In this document: in pieces, positions 16,893-26,417 of the stretch | How positions within the stretch are numbered: the stretch's first letter is position 1 | Layout: each line of letters starts with the position of its first letter | Origin: Cohnella sp. OV330 | GTDB taxonomy: Bacteria; Bacillota; Bacilli; Paenibacillales; Paenibacillaceae | Direction: 5' to 3' | NCBI RefSeq assembly: GCF_900112065.1 | Contig: NZ_FOKE01000002.1 | Coordinates: 725,671-789,670 of the forward strand | Length of the DNA stretch: 64,000 nt | Position numbers and translations under genes: made by a program | The notes under the pieces: generated by a model | Database searches by the model: none | Told to the model about the DNA's origin: nothing | What the model saw: the letters and a program-made list of their open reading frames with translations, nothing else

Positions 16893-17795
16893 ATGGAGCT
16901 GAAGCAGCTTCAATATTTTATGGCTGTCTGCGAGGAGCTTCACTTCTCTCGGGCAGCCGAGCGGATGGGCGTGAGCGCGCCGAATATCAGCCAGCAAATT
17001 CGAGCGTTGGAAGAGGAGCTCGGCATGCTGCTGTTCGACCGCGTCGGCAGAAAAATCGCGCTCACCGACGCCGGCGCGATCCTGCGGGAGCATGGCACGG
17101 CCGTCCTGGGGCATCTGCGGCAGGCGGGCGACGCCATCGCCGACCTGAAGCACAAGCAAGGCGGGGCGATCTCCATCGGCGTTTTGCCAGGAGACGCGGA
17201 CCTGCTGTTCAACGCGCTGCTGCTCGATTTTCACCGTACCTACCCGCAGGTCTCGGTGTCGCTGCTGGAAACGATGAAGGTGACCGAGCAAGTGCTCGAC
17301 CGCAGCATTGATATCGGCGTGGCGATCGGCCCGATCGCCGACGAGCGCCTGACGGCGATCCCCTTGTTCCGCGAGGAATTCGCGTTGGCCGTGAACAAGC
17401 AGCATCCATGGGCGGACGAGAGCGCCGTTCCGCTGGCCAAGCTGTCGTCGCTCAAGCTCGTGCTGTTCCCGGGCGAGCATCAATGCCGCAGGCTCCTCGA
17501 GCAATACTGCCTGGAGCAGGGATTTCGCGTGAAGCCGCATCTGGAAACGACCACCCTGGCCTCCCTGCTGCAAATGGTCGAACAGGGCTTCGGCGCATGC
17601 GTCCTTCCGCGATTGCTTTTGGAAAACTTGGATCGAGACGGCATACGAACCTTGCGACTGATCCAGCCCACGCCGAGCCAGGACATCTGCCTCGTCTACC
17701 GCAGCGACAGATACGTCGGCTATGCGATGCGGACCTTTATCAAGACGCTGCGAAACTATATCGAAGCCGCGATCCGGCACGCGAAAATCTCGTAA
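16893..17795 (+). CDS. LysR-family transcription regulator
   Basis: 300 residues, with the N-terminal LysR HTH (MELKQLQYFMAVCEELHFSRAAERMGVSAPNISQQIRALEEELG is typical across positions 1-44) and a type 2 periplasmic-binding-like effector domain (about 88-295). The start at 16893 is preferred because the family N-terminus begins there and GGCGGG lies upstream; an in-frame TTG at 16812 is part of the -35 element. The target is not clear: the divergent neighbour is the dinB gene, 200 bases away. A terminator follows immediately. Confidence 0.88.
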   Translation: MELKQLQYFMAVCEELHFSRAAERMGVSAPNISQQIRALEEELGMLLFDRVGRKIALTDAGAILREHGTAVLGHLRQAGDAIADLKHKQGGAISIGVLPGDADLLFNALLLDFHRTYPQVSVSLLETMKVTEQVLDRSIDIGVAIGPIADERLTAIPLFREEFALAVNKQHPWADESAVPLAKLSSLKLVLFPGEHQCRRLLEQYCLEQGFRVKPHLETTTLASLLQMVEQGFGACVLPRLLLENLDRDGIRTLRLIQPTPSQDICLVYRSDRYVGYAMRTFIKTLRNYIEAAIRHAKIS

Positions 17796-17805
17796 ATAAA
17801 GAAAG

Positions 17806-17850
17806 AACCGTATTCGCGCGTCCCCAGGGGGGGCCGAGAATACGGTTTTT
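17806..17850. terminator. Terminator between lysR and araB
   Basis: AACCGTATTC (17806-17815) pairs with GAATACGGTT (17838-17847), followed by a T-run on the plus strand. It may serve both converging transcripts. Confidence 0.85.
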
Positions 17851-17865
17851 GCCGAGCGCCTCGCT

Positions 17866-19539
17866 TTACTTCGACGCTTCTTCCTTCAGCGCCTTCAGGC
17901 GCTTCATGACGTCGTTCGCCCCGCGGCCGAAGTAGTCGTGCAGCGTCCGGTACTCCGCGTACAGCCGCTCGTACACCGCCACGTGCTCGGGGATCGGCTT
18001 GAACGTCTCTTCGCGCACGCGCGCCATCGCCTTCGCCGCGTCGACCACGCTGTCGTAGCCGCCCTTCGCCGCGCCGGCCGCTACCGCGCCGAACATCGCC
18101 GCGCCGACCGCCGGCGTCTGCTTGGAGTCCGCCACCTTGATCTCGCGGTTCGTCACGTCCGCGTAGATTTGCATGAGCAGCGCGTTCTTCTGCGGCAGTC
18201 CGCCGCACGCGTACACTTCATGGACCGGCACCCCGTTGTCGTGGAACGCGTCGATGATCGTCCGCGTCCCGAACGCCGTCGCTTCGAGCAGCGTGCGGTA
18301 CATTTCCTCCGGCTTCGTCAGCAGCGTATAGCCCACGACGACGCCCGTCAGGTTCGTGTCCACGAGCACCGAGCGGTTGCCGTTCCACCAGTCGAGCGCT
18401 ACGAGGCCCGTCTCGCCCGGCTTATACTGCGCCGCGCGCTCCGTCAGCCACTGGTGCACGCCGACGCCTTCTTTTTCCGCCGCTTCCTTCACGTACGCCG
18501 GCACCGCTTCGTCGACGAACCATTCGAAGATGTCGCCGACCGCCGACTGCCCGGCTTCGTAGCCCATGTAGCCTTCGATGATGCCGTCCTCGACGACGCC
18601 GCACATGCCTTCGACTTCGACCTCTTCCTTGCCCAGGAGCATATGGCAGATCGAGGTGCCCATTGCCATGACGAGCTTTCCTTCGTCCACGACGCCGACC
18701 GCCGGTACCGCCGCATGCGCGTCCACGTTGCCGACCGCGATCGCCGTGCCTGCCTTGAGGCCCGTCAGCGCAGCCATCTCGGCCGTCAACTCGCCGGCCT
18801 TCGTGCCGAGCGGCTTGATGTCGCCGCGCAGCTTGGTCGCCGTCAAGTTCTCAAGGCGCGGATCGAGCGCCTTGAAGAAGTCCGGGCTCGGATAGCCCTC
18901 CTGCTTGTGCCAGATCGACTTGTAGCCCGCCGTGCAGCTGTTGCGGACGAATTCGCCCGTCAGCTGCGAGATGACCCAGTCCGTCGCCTCGGTGAACAGG
19001 TCCGTCGCCTCGTACACTTCAGGCGCCTCGTTCAGGATCTGCCACACCTTGGCGATCATCCACTCCGACGAGATCTTGCCGCCGTAACGAGGCAGGAACT
19101 TCTCGCCCCGCTCCGCCGCGATGGCGTTCAGGCGATCCGCCTCGTCCTGGGCGGCGTGGTGCTTCCACAGCTTGACCCAGCCGTGCGGATTGTCCTTCCA
19201 CTCGGACAGGAAGCACAGCGGCGTGCCGCTCTCGTCCACGGGCAGCATCGTGCAGGCCGTGAAGTCGATGCCGAGGCCGATGACGTCTTCCGGCGCGACG
19301 CCCGACGCCTTCAGGACGGCCGGTACCGACTGGCGCAGCACCTCCAGGTAGTCGTCGGGATGCTGCAGCGCCCAGTCGTGGCCCAGCTCGATGCCGGAGA
19401 CCGGCAGCTTCTCGTCGATGACGCCGTGCGGGTATGGCGTGACGTGGTCCGCGATCTCGTGGCCGTTCGATAAGTCGACGAGCACCGCGCGGCCCGATTG
19501 CGTGCCGTAGTCGACGCCGATGGCGTATTTTGCGCTCAT
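17866..19539 (-). CDS. araB: Ribulokinase
   Basis: 557 residues, FGGY-family sugar kinase that phosphorylates L-ribulose to L-ribulose 5-phosphate. The N-terminal phosphate loop [16 protein letters not shown], the [16 protein letters not shown] segment and the [11 protein letters not shown] motif are characteristic of AraB rather than xylulokinase or glycerol kinase. It is 71 bases downstream of araD in a leftward araD-araB operon under an AraR operator. araA (isomerase) and a transporter are not adjacent. Confidence 0.95.
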   Translation of the reverse strand: MSAKYAIGVDYGTQSGRAVLVDLSNGHEIADHVTPYPHGVIDEKLPVSGIELGHDWALQHPDDYLEVLRQSVPAVLKASGVAPEDVIGLGIDFTACTMLPVDESGTPLCFLSEWKDNPHGWVKLWKHHAAQDEADRLNAIAAERGEKFLPRYGGKISSEWMIAKVWQILNEAPEVYEATDLFTEATDWVISQLTGEFVRNSCTAGYKSIWHKQEGYPSPDFFKALDPRLENLTATKLRGDIKPLGTKAGELTAEMAALTGLKAGTAIAVGNVDAHAAVPAVGVVDEGKLVMAMGTSICHMLLGKEEVEVEGMCGVVEDGIIEGYMGYEAGQSAVGDIFEWFVDEAVPAYVKEAAEKEGVGVHQWLTERAAQYKPGETGLVALDWWNGNRSVLVDTNLTGVVVGYTLLTKPEEMYRTLLEATAFGTRTIIDAFHDNGVPVHEVYACGGLPQKNALLMQIYADVTNREIKVADSKQTPAVGAAMFGAVAAGAAKGGYDSVVDAAKAMARVREETFKPIPEHVAVYERLYAEYRTLHDYFGRGANDVMKRLKALKEEASK

Positions 19540-19610
19540 GATAGAACCTCCTCGTATGATGGCTCAATAATGCCGTTAGATTCACTTTGCCGATTCATCT
19601 TACCGCTAGC

Positions 19611-20312
19611 TCAATGCTGATCGCCCGGCTGACCGTAATACGCGTTCGCGCCGTGCTTGCGCAAATAATGCTTGTCGAGCAGCTCCTGCTGCATGGACGG
19701 GATGCCGGCGTTCAGCTGCCGCGTATGGTACGCCATCTTGGCGACCTCCTCGAGCACGACGGCATTGTGCAGCGCGTTCATGGCGTTCTTGCCCCAAGCG
19801 AACGGCGCATGGCTGTACACCAGCACGCCCGGCACCTGCTGCGGGTCGATCCCGCGGAACGCCTCGACGATGACGTTGCCCGTCTCGTGTTCGTAAGCGC
19901 CTTCGATCTCCGCCGGCGTCATCGCCCGCGTGCAAGGGATCGTCCCGTAAAAGTAGTCCGCCTGGGTCGTACCCAGCGCCGGGATGCCTTGACCGGCCTG
20001 CGACCAGATCGTCGCCCAAGGCGAATGCGTATGCACGATCCCGCCGATGCCGGGGAACGAGCGGTACAACACGAGATGCGTAGGCGTATCCGAGGACGGA
20101 CGCAGATCGCCTTCCACGACGTTGCCTTCAAGATCGAGCACGACCATCTGCTCCGGCCGAAGCTCTTCGTACGGCACGCCGCTCGGCTTGATGACCATCA
20201 GGCCGGATTCGCGGTCGAAGCCGCTGACATTGCCCCAAGTGAACGTGACGAGCCCGTACTTCGGCAGCTCGGCGTTTGCCTGGCATACTTCCGCTTTTAA
20301 TCGTTCCAGCAT
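19611..20312 (-). CDS. araD: L-ribulose-5-phosphate 4-epimerase
   Basis: 233 residues, class II aldolase/epimerase fold. It converts L-ribulose 5-phosphate to D-xylulose 5-phosphate. Zinc-binding and catalytic histidines are visible in the [14 protein letters not shown] segment, followed by [11 protein letters not shown] and [12 protein letters not shown]. The start at 20312 (MLERLKAEV) gives the family length; AAAGGA lies 11 bases upstream. First gene of the araD-araB operon. Confidence 0.95.
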   Translation of the reverse strand: MLERLKAEVCQANAELPKYGLVTFTWGNVSGFDRESGLMVIKPSGVPYEELRPEQMVVLDLEGNVVEGDLRPSSDTPTHLVLYRSFPGIGGIVHTHSPWATIWSQAGQGIPALGTTQADYFYGTIPCTRAMTPAEIEGAYEHETGNVIVEAFRGIDPQQVPGVLVYSHAPFAWGKNAMNALHNAVVLEEVAKMAYHTRQLNAGIPSMQQELLDKHYLRKHGANAYYGQPGDQH

Positions 20313-20461
20313 GCGCGCACACATCCTTTGCAAGGTAAAAATGAATATCCTCGAGTATCCTCGCGCCGATTCGCGACTCTCGTTATGGAAGGCGAGGGGC
20401 GGACCGCGCGCCATATAAGCGTCCGGTTGACTTTACGTCTGTCTGCTTTGGGTTCGTTTAC

Positions 20462-20490
20462 ATTATAACTTGTACGTACATGTGTGTCGA
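20462..20490 (-). promoter_or_regulatory. araDB promoter with AraR operator in the spacer
   Basis: Leftward -10 TATAAT (20467-20462) and -35 TCGACA (20490-20485) are 17 bases apart. The spacer holds the palindrome TGTACGTACA (20471-20480) within CTTGTACGTACATG, closely matching the known Bacillus AraR box (ATTTGTACGTACAA). Repressor bound here would block RNA polymerase directly. Confidence 0.88.
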
Positions 20491-20527
20491 GAGAGAACGT
20501 CATTTCGCGAAACACGCAACGCCGGGC

Positions 20528-20553
20528 AAAAAAAAGCCCGCATCGCTGCGGGC
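20528..20553 (-). terminator. araR terminator
   Basis: GCCCGCA/TGCGGGC stem with a four-base loop followed on the leftward strand by eight T residues. It lies about 110 bases past the araR stop. Confidence 0.9.
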
Positions 20554-20662
20554 CAAGTCTTCCTATATATCAATGGGGGGGTTGAATTCATCATATCCCC
20601 TTCTCATTAAATGAAAATGAGCGCCGGCTGAACGATTCCTTAAAATCGCCCTGAACGCTTCC

Positions 20663-21763
20663 TTAAAATCGCTGCAGCGGTGCCGACGACGTGCGCAGCA
20701 CGAGCTGCGGCGCGAATACATGACCCTCGCCGCGGCCGAGCGCATCCTTGTCCAGCATCGTCACCAGCAGATTCGCGGCGAGCTCGCCCAGCTCCGCCTT
20801 CGGGTGGGAGACGGTCGTCAGCTTCACCTCGGTCGCGGTCGCGAGGAACGAGTCGTCGAAGCCGACGATGGACAGGTCCTCGGGGACCCGCAGCCCTTCC
20901 TCGCGGATGACGTCCAGCAGCGATACGGCCAGCTGGTCGTTGTAGCAGACGATCGCCGTCGGCGGCTCCGGCCGCGAGAGCAGCTCGCGCAGCGCCTCCT
21001 GCGGCCTGGAATCGCGATTTTCCGTCCGGTAGCGAACCAGCAGGTCGGGCGGTACGGACAAGCGGCGTTCGCGATGCGCTTGGACGAATCCCTTCATCCG
21101 GTGCACGCCCTGCAGATCGTCCGTCTTGAACAGCCCTGCGATCGCGCGGTGTCCCGCCGCGAGCAGATGCTCCGTGGCGACCGCCCCGCCCGCTTCGTCG
21201 TCCACCTTCACGCAGGGCCAATCCAGATCCGGATACTGCTCGTTAATCATGAGCATCGGGATGCCGTGGTACTCCAGCGCCATAAAAGTCTCGTAATTCG
21301 GGTTGCCCTCCGCGCTTTTCGTCGGCTCGACGATGAGCCCGCACACGCCCTGCGACAGCATCGTCTCCAGGCTTTCCCGCTCCTTCTCCTTGCTGCCCTC
21401 CGTGCTGGACAGCAGCAGCCGATAGCCCTTCTCCTTAAGCGCGGCTTCGACGCCCCGCACGATGGACGGAAAAATATAATCGGAGATATGCGTCGTGATC
21501 AAGCCGACCATTCGGTTCGCGCCTGGCCCTCTTCGATCGCCCTGGAGCTTGGCCACGAACGTGCCCTTGCCCTGCTCGCGGGACAGCCAGCCTTCGCTGA
21601 CCAGCTCGCCGATCGACTGCCTGACCGTCTGGCGGCTAAGGCCGAACTGATCGGCCAGCTCGTTCTCGGACGGCAACTTGTCTCCCGGGCGGTACTTGCC
21701 GCCGGCGATCCAGGAGGCGATCTCTTCCTTTAACCGCTGATACTTCGGGTACTGCGGATTCAA
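20663..21763 (-). CDS. araR: Arabinose repressor (GntR-LacI hybrid)
   Basis: 366 residues: a GntR-type winged HTH (about 8-72, YRPGDKLPSENELADQFGLSRQTVRQ) joined to a LacI/PurR-type sugar-binding domain (about 84-364). This fusion defines AraR, which leaves its operators when L-arabinose binds. A TTG at 21763 is proposed as start, because GAGGTG lies six bases upstream; a TTG six codons earlier has no ribosome site. Matching operators precede both araDB and araR, so it controls both. Transcribed separately from araDB. Confidence 0.93.
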   Translation of the reverse strand: MNPQYPKYQRLKEEIASWIAGGKYRPGDKLPSENELADQFGLSRQTVRQSIGELVSEGWLSREQGKGTFVAKLQGDRRGPGANRMVGLITTHISDYIFPSIVRGVEAALKEKGYRLLLSSTEGSKEKERESLETMLSQGVCGLIVEPTKSAEGNPNYETFMALEYHGIPMLMINEQYPDLDWPCVKVDDEAGGAVATEHLLAAGHRAIAGLFKTDDLQGVHRMKGFVQAHRERRLSVPPDLLVRYRTENRDSRPQEALRELLSRPEPPTAIVCYNDQLAVSLLDVIREEGLRVPEDLSIVGFDDSFLATATEVKLTTVSHPKAELGELAANLLVTMLDKDALGRGEGHVFAPQLVLRTSSAPLQRF

Positions 21764-21795
21764 CCCGTTCACCTCGCGCAAAACGTATAGCAGCT

Positions 21796-21829
21796 ATTAT
21801 AGCATAACGGCGTACTTGTACGTACATTT
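21796..21829 (-). promoter_or_regulatory. araR promoter with AraR operator
   Basis: An extended -10, TGCTATAAT, lies on the leftward strand (hexamer 21801-21796). The AraR palindrome TGTACGTACA at 21817-21826 covers the -35 region, predicting autorepression. Confidence 0.85.
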
Positions 21830-21859
21830 AAAAGCCGCTAGCTACTTGCGGTAAACCCG

Positions 21860-22516
21860 TTAGCCGTTCCAACGCGCCACGAGCATCTCGAGCTTTTGCC
21901 CGTCCAGCGTCGGCACGACGAGATCCGCTTCGGAAAAGTCGAGCCCGGCCGTCATGGCGTTCGGCACGGCGATGCCGTACAAGCCTGCAGCCTTCGCCGC
22001 TCTCAGCCCGTTCAGCGAATCCTCGATGGCGACCGCCTCGCCCGGCTCCACGCCAAGCGACCTCGCGGCCAGCCGGTACAGCGCGGGATCCGGCTTTACT
22101 TTTTCCACGTCGTCCGCCGTGTGGATCGCGTCGAAATGCCTGCGAAGATCGAGCCGGTCCAGATGCGGTTCGATCCACGCGCGGTAAGAGCTGGTAGCCA
22201 GACCGACCGCGAGCCCCAGCCGCTTCGCTTCCTCCAGCGCGTCCAGAATGCCCGGCAGCAGCGGAACCTGGTGCACCATCCCGGCGTAAAGCTCCCCGAA
22301 CCGGGCGTCGAACCACGCGCGGTCGATCTCCTCTCCGGTGAATGCGGACAGCTCCGCGCATGCGTCGAAGCCGTGCAGCGTACCGATCGCGCCGGCCCAT
22401 TTATCCATCGGCAGCTCGTGTCCCCGCTCCCTGAAGATCCCGTTCATCGCCTCGTAAGTCACGGTTTCCGTATCCAGTATCGTCCCGTCAAAGTCGAACA
22501 CGACCGCCTTGATCAT
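21860..22516 (-). CDS. HAD-superfamily hydrolase (beta-phosphoglucomutase-like)
   Basis: 218 residues. All HAD motifs are visible: DFDGTILDTE (nucleophile and acid/base aspartates), the TSS of motif II (GLATSSYRAW), the motif III lysine in KPDPALY, and the acidic IEDSLNG motif IV. The cap is the helical type of the PGM/phosphatase subfamily. It could be a sugar-phosphate phosphatase; B. subtilis also carries a HAD phosphatase (AraL) in its ara operon, but this is a different subgroup. An ATG at 22516 is preferred over TTG at 22528, which abuts the GGGGAG site. Confidence 0.85.
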   Translation of the reverse strand: MIKAVVFDFDGTILDTETVTYEAMNGIFRERGHELPMDKWAGAIGTLHGFDACAELSAFTGEEIDRAWFDARFGELYAGMVHQVPLLPGILDALEEAKRLGLAVGLATSSYRAWIEPHLDRLDLRRHFDAIHTADDVEKVKPDPALYRLAARSLGVEPGEAVAIEDSLNGLRAAKAAGLYGIAVPNAMTAGLDFSEADLVVPTLDGQKLEMLVARWNG

Positions 22517-22578
22517 CGCTATCTTCAACTCCCCTTCTCGATCCTAATCGCCCCGCATGATAGGCCCGCCAGCGACAA

Positions 22579-22604
22579 AGCGCCCCGGCCAATGCCGGAG
22601 CGCT
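22579..22604. other. Stem-loop downstream of the chromate-transporter-like gene
   Basis: AGCGCCCCGGC and GCCGGAGCGCT pair around a CAAT loop with one bulge. Only a short T stretch follows on the leftward strand, so it may be a weak terminator. Confidence 0.5.
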
Positions 22605-22664
22605 CTGCGCTTCCTAACGGAATGATGAGGCGGCTCGAACCGCAAGTCGTCCCGGCTATTCGCT

Positions 22665-23225
22665 TCAGCCCGCGTTTTCCCGCATGAACAGGGCACCGAT
22701 GACCAGCGCGCCGAGAATGCCCCACACCGCATTGATCTTGAGATACTGTACCATGATAAAGTAAACCGCGGCAAGCGCGAACGGCAGAAAAACGACCGGT
22801 CCGCCGCTGCGCTGGAACGCGTACTTGGCGAAGTCGTAGGCCAGCATCGCGAGCATGACGAAGATGACCGGCTGTACGCCTTTGATCATCCCTTTGATAT
22901 ACGGATTGCCTTCGAGCCTGTGCATCAGTCCGACGAGCAGCACCATGAGCAGCGCGGTCGGCAGCACGACCGCCGTCACGGCCATGAGCGCGCCCAGCCA
23001 GCCGGCGACCTTGAATCCGATGTAGGCCGCCAGCTTAGTGGCGATCGGACCGGGAAGCGCATTGCCGAACGCCAGCGCCTTGCCGAAATCCTCGTTGCCC
23101 ATCCACTGATACCGGTTTACGACTTCGTTCTGATACAAAGGGATGATCGAAGGACCTCCGCCGTAGCCGAGCATCGTCGACCTTCCGAACGCGATAAACA
23201 AATCCACCAGTTGCTTGATCATCAT
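22665..23225 (-). CDS. Short-chain CHR-family (chromate transporter-like) protein
   Basis: 186 residues, one CHR domain with about six membrane spans and the family signature GYGGGPSIIPL near residues 20-30. Short-chain CHR proteins normally occur as adjacent pairs whose products work together; no second CHR gene is seen on either side. It may be a lone half-transporter, or its partner is elsewhere. Chromate efflux is the family function, but the true substrate may differ. GGAGG lies eight bases before the ATG. Confidence 0.8.
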   Translation of the reverse strand: MMIKQLVDLFIAFGRSTMLGYGGGPSIIPLYQNEVVNRYQWMGNEDFGKALAFGNALPGPIATKLAAYIGFKVAGWLGALMAVTAVVLPTALLMVLLVGLMHRLEGNPYIKGMIKGVQPVIFVMLAMLAYDFAKYAFQRSGGPVVFLPFALAAVYFIMVQYLKINAVWGILGALVIGALFMRENAG

Positions 23226-23449
23226 GAACAGCTCCTCCGTCGCCGCGCCCGTCGCCTCGGACGGGCTTTCGCGTCTTGCACGCGAACGAGCGGCACGTGC
23301 GTTTCCCCTATTCTAATAGAAGGACGCGCGCGCCGCCATGCGCCGAAGAAATCGTTGTTCGTCCGGACCAATCGGGCGGGACGGATTAGGAACGGCATAC
23401 AAAAGGAAAACAGCCCGCAGGCCCTCTCGCTATTTCGCGAACGACCTGT

Positions 23450-25576
23450 TTACGCGCCGGCGGTCGCGTCCACCCGCTTGACGCGCAGCAGCCAACTGAC
23501 GTCGTCGCCGCGGAGCGCCAGCGGGACGCCTAGATGCATCAGCGTCGAGCCGTGCCGGACGAAGCCGGGCGATCCGTCGTCGCTCCGCACTTCGTAGACC
23601 GCGTCCGGGACGAGTCCGCGAAGGCGAAGACTGCGCTCGGTTCCGCCGAAGCTCTGCGCCTGGAGGAAGGCGAATACGACCGCCTCTCCGCCCTCGGCAT
23701 CGACATATTGGCAGGCGGCGACGTTGGCATCGCGCAGCGACGACAGCCTGTGCAGGTCGCCTTCCGCGATCAGATGCCGGATCTCCTTGTATACGCTCAC
23801 GTACCGGGCGGCAGCCTCCATCTCCTCGTCGGACCAACGTCCGATGTCCGCGCCGATGCCGAGTCCGCCCATCATCGCGCTATGGAACCGGTAAGACAGC
23901 GGCAGGCTTCTGCCGTTGAACCCGTTCGGCGCTTCCGTCACCCAGCACATCATAATCGAAGGGCTGTAAGCGTAAGTGAAACCTTCCTGAATGCTCAAGC
24001 GGTCCCTCGCGTCGGTATTGTCGCTGATCCACGCCTGGTCTGCGTATCTCAAGATGCCCAGGTCGATCCGGGCGCCTCCGCCCGCGCAGGTCTCGAATTC
24101 GACATGCGGGAACCGCGACCGGAGCTCCGCCCAGATCTCGTACAGATGCTCGACATGACGGATCCATACCGACTTCCCTTCGCCCTCGCGCGACTCGCCG
24201 CCCGGCTCGGTGACGGTGCGGTTCATGTCCCATTTGATAAATGATATCCCGTGCTTCGACAACAGTTCGGTCATGAACGACAGCACGAACGCCTTCACCT
24301 CGGGCTTGCCCAGGTTGAGCAGATACTGGTTCCGCAGCTGCGTGCCCTCTCTCGTAAGGAAGCGATAGATCCAATCCGGATGGCTTCGGAACAGGTCGCT
24401 GTCCGGATTGACCGATTCGGGCTCGACCCACAAGCCGAATTCCATGCCCCGAGCCTTAACGGCACCGATCAATTCCTCGAGTCCGTTCGGGAATTTATCG
24501 GCGTTGACGCGCCAGTCGCCCAGGCCCGCCCGGTCGCTGTGACGCTCGCCGAACCAGCCGTCGTCGACGACGAACCGCTCGACGCCAAGCTTCGCGGCGC
24601 GCTCCGCGAGCGCCAGCTGGTCGCGGACGTTCACCGCGAATTCGGTCGCCTCCCACGAATTGTACAGCACCTTCCGCGGCGCCCTGCCCGGCAGGATCTC
24701 CTCCCGCTGGTAGCGATGGAGCTTGCGGCTCATGTCGCCGAAGCCGCCTGCCGCGAAGCCGCCGACGAAGATGGGCGACTCGTACGTCTCGCCGGGGGCG
24801 AGCGCGAACGCGCCGTCGAAGTCGTTCACGCCGCCGGTCACGCGAACGCCGCCGAAAGTCGTGCGCTCAAGTACGAGCTTCCAGTTGCCGCTCCAGGCGA
24901 GCGCGCCGAACCACACGCGGCCGCCTGTCTCGTTCGCGCCGCCGTCGTCGATCGCGAACCAGGGGTTGGCGTGCGGGCCCGTGAAGCCTCTGCGCGATTC
25001 GAGCACCTTCTTGCCCTCGGTCAACGGGGCGGATCGCAATTGATATTCGCCGGCCCAACGTCCCGTCACATGGGTCAGCCGATAGTCGGGCAGTCCGCCA
25101 ACCGACCAGAGGGCGGCCATAACCTGCTCGATTCGCACGGGCGACGTCTCCCCGTTCCGCAGGATCGCCCGGCGCTCGATGAGGTCGTGGCGGTGGATCG
25201 GCTTGTAGCGGAGCTCGACGTTCAGCGCGTAATGCGCGTCCTTGAGATGGACGGCAAGCTCCTCCGCGCCTTCGATCGTATAGCCGCAGTAGACGAGCCG
25301 CACGTCCCGGACGCCGTCCGCGAACGTCGCCTTCAGGCCCGGCTCCGCATAGCCCGCGCCGCCCCAGCCCCCGTACTCCTCGGTCTCGCGGTCGACCGCC
25401 GCGTCGAAGGAGCTGTGCGACCGGCTCTTCAGCAGGTCGGCCGCTTCCTCGGCTTCGATCGGCTCGCCCCAATAGAGATGCTGAAGCGTGCCTGCGTCGT
25501 TGACGCCGAACAGGTAGCACGTACGCGCGGTGCGGATTTCGAACAGTCGTTTGTTTTCGTGATAGATGATCGCCAT
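23450..25576 (-). CDS. Alpha-galactosidase, GH36
   Basis: 708 residues, typical of Firmicute GH36 alpha-galactosidases acting on melibiose, raffinose and stachyose. The nucleophile is Asp450 in KWDMNR and the acid/base is Asp519 in ISDNTDARDR. No signal peptide, so intracellular, consistent with import by the adjacent ABC system. Last gene of a leftward set: kinase, response regulator, binding protein, two permeases, alpha-galactosidase. It is 22 bases behind the second permease gene, with AAAGGAG upstream of the start. Confidence 0.95.
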   Translation of the reverse strand: MAIIYHENKRLFEIRTARTCYLFGVNDAGTLQHLYWGEPIEAEEAADLLKSRSHSSFDAAVDRETEEYGGWGGAGYAEPGLKATFADGVRDVRLVYCGYTIEGAEELAVHLKDAHYALNVELRYKPIHRHDLIERRAILRNGETSPVRIEQVMAALWSVGGLPDYRLTHVTGRWAGEYQLRSAPLTEGKKVLESRRGFTGPHANPWFAIDDGGANETGGRVWFGALAWSGNWKLVLERTTFGGVRVTGGVNDFDGAFALAPGETYESPIFVGGFAAGGFGDMSRKLHRYQREEILPGRAPRKVLYNSWEATEFAVNVRDQLALAERAAKLGVERFVVDDGWFGERHSDRAGLGDWRVNADKFPNGLEELIGAVKARGMEFGLWVEPESVNPDSDLFRSHPDWIYRFLTREGTQLRNQYLLNLGKPEVKAFVLSFMTELLSKHGISFIKWDMNRTVTEPGGESREGEGKSVWIRHVEHLYEIWAELRSRFPHVEFETCAGGGARIDLGILRYADQAWISDNTDARDRLSIQEGFTYAYSPSIMMCWVTEAPNGFNGRSLPLSYRFHSAMMGGLGIGADIGRWSDEEMEAAARYVSVYKEIRHLIAEGDLHRLSSLRDANVAACQYVDAEGGEAVVFAFLQAQSFGGTERSLRLRGLVPDAVYEVRSDDGSPGFVRHGSTLMHLGVPLALRGDDVSWLLRVKRVDATAGA

Positions 25577-25598
25577 GGTTGCTCGGTCTCCTTTGCGT

Positions 25599-26417
25599 TT
25601 ACCCTTTGATCGCGCCGGCGGCGATCCCTTTGACGATGAACCGCTGCATGAACAGGAAGAACGCCACGATCGGGATCATGCCCATGACCGCGTACGCGAA
25701 CGCCAGGTTCAGGTCGCTGCTGTATTGGCCGAAGAAGTAATACTGCTGCAGCGGGATCGTCCGGAAGCTTTTGTCCTGCAGGTAGAGGAGCGGCAGCAGA
25801 AAGTCGTTCCAGATATAGAGCACGTTCAGCACCGCGACGGTAGCGGTCACCGGTTTCAGCAGCGGCAGGACGATCCGGAAAAAGATGCCGGGGGTCGTAC
25901 AGCCGTCGATCCGCGCAGCCTCCTCGATCTCCCGGGAGATGCCCCGAACGAAGCCGGCGAAAAACAGGACGCCCATCTGCACGCCGAAGCCGCCGTAGAC
26001 AAGCGCGATGCCCCAGTGGCTGTTGATCAGGTGGAGGGACTTGCCCAGCTTGTAGAGCGGCAGCATCGTCACCTGGAACGGCACCATCATGCCCGAGAGG
26101 AACAGCAGAAAAACGATGTTATAGAACGGCTTGTTGCGCCTCGCGATCGCATAGCCGGCCAGCGAGGACGCGGTCACGATGAGCGCCACGGACAGGGCGG
26201 TGACGATCGCGCTGTTCAGGATCGCCTTCGGATAATCCGAGGTCTGCCAGGCGTGAACGAAGTTGGCGAAGTCTATTCTGGCGGGCAGCGCGTAGAACGA
26301 ATCGAACGTCTCCTTGGCGGATTTGAACGCCATCAGCACCGCGACGTACAGCGGGAAAAGGAAGAGGACGGCCAGCAGCGTCACGACGGCGAAGGTCGAG
26401 ATTCGGGCAGTTCTCAT
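25599..26417 (-). CDS. Carbohydrate ABC permease (MalG/MsmG-like)
   Basis: 272 residues with six membrane spans and the cytoplasmic EAA loop (EIEEAARIDGCTTPGIFFRIVLPL) that contacts the ATPase. The start overlaps the previous permease stop by one base (TAATG), so translation is coupled. No ATPase gene is in the operon; a shared MsmX-type ATPase encoded elsewhere is expected, as is usual in Bacilli. Context suggests import of alpha-galactosides. Confidence 0.93.
   Translation of the reverse strand: MRTARISTFAVVTLLAVLFLFPLYVAVLMAFKSAKETFDSFYALPARIDFANFVHAWQTSDYPKAILNSAIVTALSVALIVTASSLAGYAIARRNKPFYNIVFLLFLSGMMVPFQVTMLPLYKLGKSLHLINSHWGIALVYGGFGVQMGVLFFAGFVRGISREIEEAARIDGCTTPGIFFRIVLPLLKPVTATVAVLNVLYIWNDFLLPLLYLQDKSFRTIPLQQYYFFGQYSSDLNLAFAYAVMGMIPIVAFFLFMQRFIVKGIAAGAIKG

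Noticed and set aside
17938..19473. Plus-strand open frame of 511 codons
   Set aside because: Antisense to araB, and extremely rich in Arg, Val and His.
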